Assembly (NCBI RefSeq): GCF_049059935.1
Contig: NZ_JBMGQR010000038.1
Span: 1-37,567, forward strand
Reading direction: 5' to 3'
Source: JAURVT01 sp049059935
Lineage (GTDB): Bacteria > Actinomycetota > Actinomycetes > Propionibacteriales > Nocardioidaceae
DNA length: 37,567 bases
A program made the position numbers and the translations under genes. The stretch's first letter is position 1, and each line of letters opens with the position of its first letter. Below the pieces are notes generated by a model, which did not search any database, was not told the origin of the DNA, and was given only the letters and a program-made list of their open reading frames with translations. This document shows, piece by piece, positions 31,710 to 37,567 of the stretch.

Positions 31710-31773
31710 GGGGTTCCTCTCGGGTCTGCGTCGCCTCCGCGGGTCCACGGGGCGTCCAGGTCAGGCTCTGCTC

Positions 31774-31779
31774 ACCGTA
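31774..31779 (-). promoter_or_regulatory. Candidate -10 (TACGGT) for the DUF3107 gene
   Basis: TACGGTGAGC on the minus strand, 65 nt before the GTG at 31709; the identical 10-mer precedes the RAM-domain gene at 18217. No clear -35. Confidence 0.35.
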
Positions 31780-31843
31780 TCGGGTGTGCAGCCGCCCGCC
31801 CACGGCAGAGGCGGCTCGTCCGCTGCGGGCGAAACGTGCGGCC

Positions 31844-32476
31844 TCAGGCCGGGTCGTCGGTGCGGGGGAACCCGCGGATGCCGCGCCACGACAGCCCGCT
31901 GACGAGCGCGACGGCGTCGTCCTTGCTGAGCGCGGAGCCGTTGTCGAGCCACGAGCGGGCCGCGACCTGCCCCATGCCCACCAGGCTGGTGGCGAGCAGC
32001 TCGGAGGCGACGGGCGGCAGGCCGGTGTCCTCGCCGATGACCTCGGCCACGGCGGCGGCCGTCTCGGACGTGACGCGGTCGACGCGGCTGCGCACGGCGG
32101 GCTCGTTCAGCACGTCGGACTCGAAGACAAGCCGGAACGCGGCCTGCTGGTCGTCGACGTAGCTGAAGAAGACGTCCATCGTGGCCTGCACGCGCTGCTT
32201 GTTGTCGTCGGTCGACGCGAGCGCGACGCGCACGGCCTCGATCACCTGGTCGCAGGAGGTGTCGAGCAGCGCGAGGTACAGCTCGAGCTTGCCGGGGAAG
32301 TGCTGGTAGAGGACGGGCTTGGAGACGCCGGCGCGCTCGGCGATGTCGTCCATCGCCGCGGCGTGGTAGCCGTTGGCGACGAACACCTCGAGCGCGGCGT
32401 CGAACAGCTGCGCGCGTCGGGCGCTGCGCGGGAGTCGGCCGCCTCGGGGGCGCTCCTGGATGGGGGTGTCACTCAC
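31844..32476 (-). CDS. TetR-family transcriptional regulator
   Basis: A 210-residue TetR protein. The HTH is in residues about 18-65: RRAQLFDAALEVFVANGYHAAAMDDIAERAGVSKPVLYQHFPGKLELYL by pattern, with AGVSKPVLYQHF the recognition helix. The helical C-terminal domain binds an unknown ligand. It matches the conserved TetR next to DUF3107 (Rv3208 in mycobacteria). The GTG at 32476 is 6 nt after TAGGAT, so it may be leaderless, or the AGGA may act as a Shine-Dalgarno sequence. Targets are unknown. Confidence 0.9.
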   Translation of the reverse strand: MSDTPIQERPRGGRLPRSARRAQLFDAALEVFVANGYHAAAMDDIAERAGVSKPVLYQHFPGKLELYLALLDTSCDQVIEAVRVALASTDDNKQRVQATMDVFFSYVDDQQAAFRLVFESDVLNEPAVRSRVDRVTSETAAAVAEVIGEDTGLPPVASELLATSLVGMGQVAARSWLDNGSALSKDDAVALVSGLSWRGIRGFPRTDDPA

Positions 32477-32482
32477 CGCAGC

Positions 32483-32488
32483 ATCCTA
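32483..32488 (-). promoter_or_regulatory. Candidate -10 (TAGGAT) for the TetR gene
   Basis: TAGGAT ends 6 nt before the GTG at 32476. The contained AGGA could instead be a ribosome site; the two readings cannot be separated by sequence. Confidence 0.35.
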
Positions 32489-32557
32489 ACGACCGGCCGG
32501 TCCACCGGGACGCAGCCCGGCCGAACGGTGGGAAATCGGACGGGAACGGCGCCACGC

Positions 32558-32586
32558 CGCCCCCGTGCCGTGGTGGCACGGGGGCG
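32558..32586 (-). terminator. Terminator after the M6 protease gene
   Basis: CGCCCCCGTGCC (32558-32569) pairs perfectly with 32575-32586 around GTGGT. On the minus strand it is 19 nt past the protease stop and is followed by pyrimidine-rich sequence. Confidence 0.75.
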
Positions 32587-32604
32587 ACGTCGTCGACGGG
32601 TGCG

Positions 32605-34911
32605 TCACTTCTTGGCGAACGCGATCTGCAGCTGCAGGCGGTCGCCGCCCTCGAGCGAGCGGAGCACGCTGATGCGCGTGCCCGAGCCCGCGACCTTCGT
32701 CGAGCCCGACGGGTTGTCCGCGCGCCAGTAGCGGGCGGGGTCGGAGTCGTTGAAGGTGGCGACGCCCGGACGCTCGCCGACCAGGCGGGGTGTGCCGTTG
32801 TGGTGCAGCACGACCTCGTCGGTGGCCTCGAGCCCGAAGGTGGCGTCGAAGGACTGCGCCCGCTGGTTGAAGCGGAAGCCGTCGCTGGCCTTCAGGGGCG
32901 CGGGTCGTGCGTCCACCGGCAGGACCTGCCCGCCACCGGGGTGGGTGGAGGTGTTGTTGTCCTCGAACTCGCCGTTGGCGTACGTGACCAGCAGGCCGTT
33001 CTGGTACGGGTACCGCTCCACCCAGTCCGGCCTGGTGTCGCCGTAGCCGAAGTTGTACGGCCCCGTCCGCAGCGTGGCGTCGTAGCCGTCGTAGGTGCGG
33101 TTCTCGGCGAGGTAGTACTGCGGCACGGTGCGCGAGTAGGTGCCGTCGATGACCGAGAAGCCGTCGAACGTCCAGGCGCCGGTGTCGCCCTCGGCGCCGT
33201 CGGACAGCACCGGGGCGCCGTCGGCGGTCACGACGACGTCGTCCACGAACACGCCGTTCTCGGCGACCGCGGTGTCGGTCTGGTACCGGAAGCGGACCTG
33301 GACGGGCGCGCCGGCGAACGGGGTGAGGTCCCACGTCGTGGTCGCCCACGGGGCGGTGCCGCTCAGGCCGTCGTCGAGCTTGGTCCAGGTCTTGCCGTCC
33401 GTCGACGCCTCGGTCCAGAGGTAGTCGTAGTCCTTCTCGGTGGCGAGCTGGAGCGCGGCCGACAGGCTCGCGGTCGTCGTGCCGGTGAGGTCGACGGTGG
33501 TGCTCATGGTGTTGTCCAGGCCGTTGCCCTTGCCGCTCCAGAACTCCTTGGTGCCGGTGCGGGGGGTGTTCAGGCTCTCGCTCAGCTTCTTGTCCGGCAG
33601 GTTCACCGCGACGGCCTGCGTCTTGGTCGTGGGGCTGGCCTGGGACGCCGGGTCGAGCGTGATCTTGGTGTTCTTGCCGTAGTCGACCGTGGTGTGGTCG
33701 AGCCAGCCGAGCTGCAGCTTCTCCCACGCCCCCATGTAGCCGGGCTTGGTGCCGATGTCGGTCTTGCCGGTGTTGAGCCACGAGCCCGAGCTCATCAGCG
33801 TCCAGAAGCCGGTGCCGTTGTCGCCGCCCGCGGTGTCGTACAGGTCGGGCAGGCCGAGGTCGTGGCCGAACTCGTGCGCGAACACGCCGAGGCCGCCGTT
33901 CTCGGGCTCGGTGGTGTAGTCGCCGACCCAGATGCCGGTGTCGCCGATCTGCGCGCCTCCGGCGAGGTTCTGCGACGGGCCGGTCTTGCCCTGGTCGGTC
34001 GCGAATGCGTACCAGCGGTGCGACCAGATCGCGTCCTCGCCCTGGGCCCCGCCGCCGGCCTCCTCGCCCTCGCCGGCGTGGATGGCCTGGAAGTGGTCGA
34101 TGTAGCCGTCCGGCTCGTCGAACACGCCGTCATTGTCGTGGTCGTAGCGGTCGTAGACGTCGAACTGCGCCAGGTAGCCCTTGATCTGCGCGGCGGTCTT
34201 GCCCTGCGCCTTCTGGTCGGCGTACCAGGCCGTCAGGGAGTCCTTGACGTAGTTCCAGTAGCCCTCGGACTCGCCGGCGGGGTTCTCGTTGGAGCCGTAA
34301 CGGGCCTCGTTGTAGGGGACCTTGACCCAGTTGCTGACGTCGCCCTGCACGCGGAAGCGGCCGTTGGACTGCTGGGAGTAGAAGTGCTTGAAGCTGTTCG
34401 TGTCGGCGAACATCATCTCCAGGTAGTGGGCCCGGTCGAAGTCCTTGGTCCAGTAGGTGGAGTTGTCGTCGGTGGCGCTGCCGTCGTAGTTCCGGTCGGG
34501 CTTCTTGATCTGGTTGTGCACCGGACCGGCGCCGGTGCCGAGGCCGGACTTGGTCTTGTCGCCGAACTCGGTGAGCACGGTGAACACGTCGGCGGTGCGC
34601 TCGGCGTCGTACGCGACGTACTCGCCGTCGGCGATCTTCACCGACTTCGAGCCGCCGCGCTCGACCGGCTTCGCCTCGCCCGACAGGACCTTGGCGACGG
34701 CCTCCTGCCGCTGCTCGCGCTGCTTGTTGCCGAGCGGGTGCGCGAAGTCGTCCTCGCGGTTCTTGTCCTTGATGCCGGACTGCCGGGCCTTGTCGGCGGT
34801 CCCGTCGTCGGACTGGACGCCGAGGGCGGTGGTGCCGCCCGCCAGGACGGCCAGGGCCAGGGTGGCGGCTGCGGTGCCCCGGGTGAGGGTGCGCCAGCTG
34901 CGGTGGGTCAT
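32605..34911 (-). CDS. Secreted M6 family metalloprotease (immune inhibitor A type)
   Basis: A 768-residue exported protease. Residues 1-31 are a Sec signal peptide (basic start, then TAAATLALAVLAGGTTALG). A propeptide of roughly 60 residues follows. The catalytic domain contains a calcium loop DHDNDGVFDEPDG and the zinc motif HEFGHDLGLPD at 346-356, with SSGSWL downstream. The C-terminal half holds repeated beta-sandwich segments (DKKLSESLNTP, DGKTWTKLDDG, ENGVFVDDVVV) typical of InhA MAM/jelly-roll-like domains. It should be released to degrade extracellular proteins for nutrition. ATG start with AAGGGAGA 5-6 nt upstream. In the otherwise conserved TetR-moeZ neighbourhood it replaces the mycobacterial Rv3207c (DUF3152) gene. 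Confidence 0.94.
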   Translation of the reverse strand: MTHRSWRTLTRGTAAATLALAVLAGGTTALGVQSDDGTADKARQSGIKDKNREDDFAHPLGNKQREQRQEAVAKVLSGEAKPVERGGSKSVKIADGEYVAYDAERTADVFTVLTEFGDKTKSGLGTGAGPVHNQIKKPDRNYDGSATDDNSTYWTKDFDRAHYLEMMFADTNSFKHFYSQQSNGRFRVQGDVSNWVKVPYNEARYGSNENPAGESEGYWNYVKDSLTAWYADQKAQGKTAAQIKGYLAQFDVYDRYDHDNDGVFDEPDGYIDHFQAIHAGEGEEAGGGAQGEDAIWSHRWYAFATDQGKTGPSQNLAGGAQIGDTGIWVGDYTTEPENGGLGVFAHEFGHDLGLPDLYDTAGGDNGTGFWTLMSSGSWLNTGKTDIGTKPGYMGAWEKLQLGWLDHTTVDYGKNTKITLDPASQASPTTKTQAVAVNLPDKKLSESLNTPRTGTKEFWSGKGNGLDNTMSTTVDLTGTTTASLSAALQLATEKDYDYLWTEASTDGKTWTKLDDGLSGTAPWATTTWDLTPFAGAPVQVRFRYQTDTAVAENGVFVDDVVVTADGAPVLSDGAEGDTGAWTFDGFSVIDGTYSRTVPQYYLAENRTYDGYDATLRTGPYNFGYGDTRPDWVERYPYQNGLLVTYANGEFEDNNTSTHPGGGQVLPVDARPAPLKASDGFRFNQRAQSFDATFGLEATDEVVLHHNGTPRLVGERPGVATFNDSDPARYWRADNPSGSTKVAGSGTRISVLRSLEGGDRLQLQIAFAKK

Positions 34912-35077
34912 GCAGGTCTCCCTTGATGAGTGAGAGCGCGTCCCGGACCACAGGGCGCGACCGCAGGACGGTTCCCCCCTGCAACCAGGCTCAAACCTGC
35001 AGACCCCGACTCGTCCGCGTCACGATCTGGACACGGTCGGTCGTGCACCCGGGGACCCGGCAGGATGGTGGTCCGCG

Positions 35078-35103
35078 GGAACACCCCGCAGGGGTCTCGT
35101 GTT
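35078..35103 (+). promoter_or_regulatory. Candidate SigR/SigH-type promoter for moeZ
   Basis: GGAAC (35078-35082) and GTT (35101-35103) are separated by exactly 18 nt, the spacing of the disulfide-stress sigma factors SigR (Streptomyces) and SigH (mycobacteria). The predicted leader is about 70 nt. The remaining interval 34912-35077 shows nothing else I can name. Confidence 0.55.
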
Positions 35104-35179
35104 CTACGAGGCAACCGCCGCCCCCGCGAGGTGCGGCGCACCACGCACGACGATGCAGCTCACACACGAAGGAGACGCC

Positions 35180-36355
35180 GTGGCACTGGCACCGCTGGTC
35201 GAGCCCGCCGAGGAGCTGACCCAGGACGAGGTCCGCCGCTACAGCCGGCACCTGATCATCCCCGACGTCGGCATGGCCGGCCAGAAGCGCCTGAAGAACG
35301 CCAAGGTGCTCGTCATCGGCGCGGGCGGCCTGGGCAGCCCGGCGCTGCTGTACCTGGCCGCCGCGGGCGTCGGCACGCTCGGCGTCGTCGAGTTCGACGA
35401 GGTCGACGAGTCGAACCTGCAGCGCCAGATCATCCACGGGCAGTCCGACATCGGGAAGTCCAAGGCCGTGTCGGCCAAGGAGTCGATCGCCGAGACGAAC
35501 CCGCTGGTCGAGGTGATCGTGCACGAGGAGCGCCTCGAGAACGACAACGTCCTCGGCATCTTCGAGCAGTACGACCTCATCGTCGACGGCACCGACAACT
35601 TCGCCACGCGGTACCTGGTCAACGACGCCGCCGTCATCCTCGGCAAGCCGTACGTCTGGGGCTCGATCTTCCGGTTCGAGGGCCAGGTGTCGGTGTTCTG
35701 GGCCCAGGAGGGTCCGCAGTACCGCGACCTCTACCCCGAGCCCCCGCCGCCGGGCATGGTCCCCTCGTGCGCCGAGGGCGGCGTGCTGGGCGTCCTGTGC
35801 GCGTCGATCGGCTCGATCATGGTCACCGAGGCGATCAAGCTGATCACGGGCATCGGCGACCCCCTCATCGGCCGCCTGATGGTCTACGACGCGCTGGAGA
35901 TGCGCTACACGACCCTCAAGATCGGTCGCGACCCCCAGGGCGAGCCGATCACGAAGCTGATGGACGACTACGAGGCGTTCTGCGGTGCGATCAGCGACGA
36001 GGCCGCCGAGGCCGCCGCCGACTCGACCATCTCGGTCACCCAGCTGGACTCGATGCTCAAGGAGCGCGAGGAGGGCACCCGCGACTTCGTCCTCGTCGAC
36101 GTCCGCGAGCAGAACGAGTACGAGATCAACAAGATCCCGGGCTCGGTGCTCATCCCCAAGGGCGAGTTCCTCAACGGCAACGCGTTCGACCAGCTGCCGC
36201 AGGACAAGCAGGTCGTCCTGCACTGCAAGTCGGGCGCGCGCTCGGCCGAGGCGCTGGCCGTCCTCAAGGGCGCCGGCTACTCCGACGCCGTGCACGTCGG
36301 CGGCGGCGTGGTGGCCTGGGTCAACCAGGTCGACCCCTCGCAGCCGTCGTACTGA
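35180..36355 (+). CDS. moeZ: MoeZ: ubiquitin-like-protein adenylyltransferase/sulfurtransferase
   Basis: A 391-residue two-domain protein. Residues 15-270 are a MoeB/ThiF/E1-type adenylating domain with VLVIGAGGLGSPALLYL, EFDEVDESNLQRQI and VDGTDNFATRYLVND; C197 lies in PSCAEGG. Residues 285-391 are a rhodanese domain with the persulfide-carrying C349 in LHCKSGARSAEAL. It adenylates and thiocarboxylates small sulfur carriers (MoaD for molybdenum cofactor, CysO for cysteine, as shown for mycobacterial MoeZ). The usual zinc CxxC of MoeB (CYRC) is here QYRD. The GTG start has AAGGAG 6 nt upstream. The ATL gene follows after 13 nt. Confidence 0.95.
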   Translation: MALAPLVEPAEELTQDEVRRYSRHLIIPDVGMAGQKRLKNAKVLVIGAGGLGSPALLYLAAAGVGTLGVVEFDEVDESNLQRQIIHGQSDIGKSKAVSAKESIAETNPLVEVIVHEERLENDNVLGIFEQYDLIVDGTDNFATRYLVNDAAVILGKPYVWGSIFRFEGQVSVFWAQEGPQYRDLYPEPPPPGMVPSCAEGGVLGVLCASIGSIMVTEAIKLITGIGDPLIGRLMVYDALEMRYTTLKIGRDPQGEPITKLMDDYEAFCGAISDEAAEAAADSTISVTQLDSMLKEREEGTRDFVLVDVREQNEYEINKIPGSVLIPKGEFLNGNAFDQLPQDKQVVLHCKSGARSAEALAVLKGAGYSDAVHVGGGVVAWVNQVDPSQPSY

Positions 36356-36368
36356 CGCAGCCGAGCAC

Positions 36369-36704
36369 ATGAGCGACGACGAGCCCGGGCCCGGTGGGTC
36401 CGGGCTCGTCGGCTTCTCCGACGACGTCCTCGACCTCGCCGAGTCCGTGCCCCCGGGCCACGTGGTCACCTACGGCGGCATCGCGGCGATCCTCGGCCGC
36501 GGGGGAGCCCGCCACGTCGGGCGCGTGATGGCCCTTGAGGGCGCCGCGGTCTGCTGGTGGCGCGTCGTCCGCGCCGACGGCACCCTGCCCCCGCACCTGG
36601 CCTCCCGCGCCCGCGAGCACTACCTCGCCGAGGGCACCCCGCTGCGGGGCCGGCTCGACGGCCCGCTGCGGGTGGACGTGGCTGCGGCCCGGTGGGCGCC
36701 CTGA
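36369..36704 (+). CDS. Alkyltransferase-like (ATL) DNA-binding protein, MGMT family
   Basis: A 111-residue protein aligning with the DNA-binding domain of O6-alkylguanine methyltransferases: FSDDVLDLAESVPPGHVVTYGGIAAILG and the arginine-finger region ARHVGRVM. The active-site PCHR is replaced by CWWRVVRADG, so the alkyl acceptor Cys is gone at that place. ATL proteins bind O6-alkylguanine without repairing it and hand lesions to nucleotide excision repair. A short polar N-terminus precedes the domain. It follows moeZ by 13 nt and is probably co-transcribed; the same order occurs in mycobacteria (Rv3206c, Rv3204). Confidence 0.88.
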   Translation: MSDDEPGPGGSGLVGFSDDVLDLAESVPPGHVVTYGGIAAILGRGGARHVGRVMALEGAAVCWWRVVRADGTLPPHLASRAREHYLAEGTPLRGRLDGPLRVDVAAARWAP

Positions 36705-36742
36705 CGGTGTCGGTCACGGACGACTGGTGCGGGTTCCGACGG

Positions 36743-36869
36743 GGTTGCTGGAAGAGCGGCAACGAGGACGGTGGTCGTGCCGCCTCGCAGGCCGAGACGA
36801 CCAGCCGAAGACAGCACACCCGACCGCCGGCCCCCATCGCCGCCGTCCTCGCTGCGCTCTTCCAGCACC
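36743..36869. repeat. Large imperfect inverted repeat in a gene-poor stretch
   Basis: TGCTGGAAGAGCGGCAACG... at 36746-36774 is nearly the reverse complement of 36840-36867, with one inserted base and substitutions that are mostly A/G and T/C. A smaller hairpin (GGTCGT 36773-36778 with ACGACC 36797-36802) sits inside. The whole interval 36705-37143 holds no gene I can support. Confidence 0.7.
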
Positions 36870-37043
36870 ACAGGAAACAGCCAGCCGGGCCCCGGCAGGG
36901 GTCGAACCCACACGAACTGCCCATCCACCCGTAACCCCACGCACACCCGCGCGTTGATGACGTCGGGACGCCGTCGCACCGGTCGAGAAGTCGACCCGCG
37001 TGCTGCGGTCGCCTCTTGCAATGGTGCTACGGCGCTTCTCGGG

Positions 37044-37089
37044 GGGAGCGGCCTCGGAGTCGGGGAGACCTGACGACGAGGCCGCTCCC
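37044..37089. terminator. 13-bp hairpin upstream of the helicase
   Basis: GGGAGCGGCCTCG (37044-37056) pairs perfectly with 37077-37089 around a 20-nt loop. Its position, 54 nt before the helicase ATG, suits a terminator for moeZ-ATL read-through; the long loop leaves a leader role open. Confidence 0.55.
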
Positions 37090-37143
37090 GCACCCACCTG
37101 CGGCGCGCGGGCTTCTGTCGGTGGTGGCTGGTGCGATGTCCGC

Positions 37144-37567
37144 ATGCCCCCCACGTACGTCCTGACCCGTCCTGCTGCCACCCCGCAGGCGGCACCGGTG
37201 CTCGACGCGAGCCAGCAGGCCGTCGTCGACCACCCGGGCGGCCCGCTGCTGGTGCTCGCCGGCCCCGGCACCGGCAAGACCACGACGCTGGTCGAGACGG
37301 TCGCCGCGCGGGTGGAGCAGCGGGACGTCGACCCCCGGCGGGTCCTGGTGCTGACCTTCAGCCGCAAGGCGGCCGAGGAGCTGCGGTCGCGACTGGGCGC
37401 CCGGTTGCGCGGGTCGGGCTCGCTGCCGGTGGCCACCACGTTCCACTCGTTCTGCTACGGCGTCGTCCGCGAGCACCAGGACCCCGCCGACTTCGCCGAC
37501 CCGATGACCCTGCTCTCGGCACCCGAGCAGGACGCCCGGATCGTCGAGCTCATGGGCGGCGCGGAGT
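37144..37567 (+). CDS. UvrD/REP-type DNA helicase, N-terminal part; probable AdnA
   Basis: The first 141 residues of a superfamily 1 helicase cut by the window edge. A Q-motif-like LDASQQAVV precedes Walker A LAGPGTGKTTTL (Lys45). Motif Ia LTFSRKAAEELRSR and TTFHSFCYGVV follow. In mycobacteria the genes after the ATL gene are Rv3202c/Rv3201c, encoding the AdnAB helicase-nuclease that resects double-strand breaks, so AdnA is the likely identity. The nuclease domain that would confirm this lies outside the window. The ATG at 37144 has no clear Shine-Dalgarno sequence. Confidence 0.85.
   Translation, partial: MPPTYVLTRPAATPQAAPVLDASQQAVVDHPGGPLLVLAGPGTGKTTTLVETVAARVEQRDVDPRRVLVLTFSRKAAEELRSRLGARLRGSGSLPVATTFHSFCYGVVREHQDPADFADPMTLLSAPEQDARIVELMGGAE

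Noticed and set aside
36892..36911. A tRNA T-arm look-alike (GGCAGGGGTCGAACCC) on the minus strand
   Set aside because: The T-stem needs two wobble pairs and no acceptor 5' strand or anticodon arm is found about 60 nt upstream, so it is not a tRNA.
36711..36934. Possible small plus-strand gene after ATL (VSVTDDWCGFRRG...)
   Set aside because: It is built largely from the inverted repeat, has no ribosome site and no recognisable domain.
36620..37195. Long open frame on the minus strand through the gene-poor stretch
   Set aside because: The translation is low-complexity and arginine-rich, crosses the ATL gene and both hairpins, and matches no family I recognise; a short segment (GLRVDGQFVWVRPLPG) looks protein-like but is not enough.
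1..37567. CRISPR arrays, insertion sequences, prophage or toxin-antitoxin pairs
   Set aside because: No regularly spaced repeats, transposase, integrase or phage-like genes were seen on either strand.

Overview
This is a stretch of ordinary chromosome from a very GC-rich actinobacterium. GTG starts are common, codon third positions are almost all G or C, and no plasmid, phage, transposase or CRISPR signal is visible. Gene order matches blocks known from Mycobacterium tuberculosis and other Actinobacteria: recO-uppS; FAH hydrolase-gltX...IclR-leuCD-hupB-cofC-gpsA-ddl-DUF3515-thiL-rpmB-DAK2-recG-rsmD-coaD; yceD-rpmF-rnc-mutM; and DEAD helicase-ferritin-like-membrane protein-DUF3107-TetR...moeZ-ATL-adnA. 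The F420 gene cofC, a lysine-tailed HU and standalone actinobacterial families (DUF3107, DUF3515) fit this. A member of Propionibacteriales (Nocardioidaceae-like) is my guess, not something proved by the sequence.

Layout. 1-5.5 kb: a truncated M4 metallopeptidase (minus), recO and uppS, a VOC/SRPBCC pair (minus), then FAH and gltX. 5.6-5.9 kb: tRNA-Gln(CUG) and tRNA-Glu(CUC), each with its own promoter. 6-8 kb: an alkylation-repair pair (AdaA-AlkA fusion and O6-methylguanine methyltransferase). 8-10.8 kb: an NdgR/LtbR-like IclR regulator divergent from leuCD. 11-12.5 kb: hupB, then cofC with a tiny OB-like gene. 12.6-15.2 kb: plsC-gpsA-hydrolase. 15.2-19.6 kb: a trans-sulfuration PLP enzyme, ddl, a DUF3515 lipoprotein, a standalone RAM-domain protein, thiL and rpmB. 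19.7-24.6 kb: the tightly overlapped chain DAK2-recG-rsmD-coaD. 24.7-28.4 kb: yceD-rpmF-rnc-mutM, then dgt. 28.5-32.5 kb: DEAD helicase, ferritin-like protein, small membrane protein, DUF3107 and TetR. 32.6-34.9 kb: a large secreted M6 (immune inhibitor A) protease. 35.2-37.6 kb: moeZ, an alkyltransferase-like protein, a structured gene-poor stretch and the first part of a UvrD-type helicase, probably AdnA.

Functionally the window mixes translation (gltX, two tRNAs, rpmB, rpmF, rnc, rsmD), cell envelope and lipid synthesis (uppS, plsC, gpsA, ddl, DAK2), cofactors (coaD, thiL, cofC, moeZ), leucine synthesis (leuCD), DNA repair (recO, recG, mutM, adaA-alkA, ogt, ATL, adnA) and nucleotide control (dgt).

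I found no convincing new multi-gene system. The most interesting signals are in regulation and non-coding sequence: (i) two long palindromes between convergent genes that share their outer arms and differ by a compensatory base-pair change; (ii) a recurrent TANNNT box 6-8 nt before start codons, implying many leaderless mRNAs; (iii) an 11-bp inverted repeat with one arm filling the spacer of the ndgR promoter; (iv) a SigR/SigH-type promoter before moeZ; (v) a structured, gene-poor stretch with an approximately 30-nt imperfect inverted repeat before the helicase.
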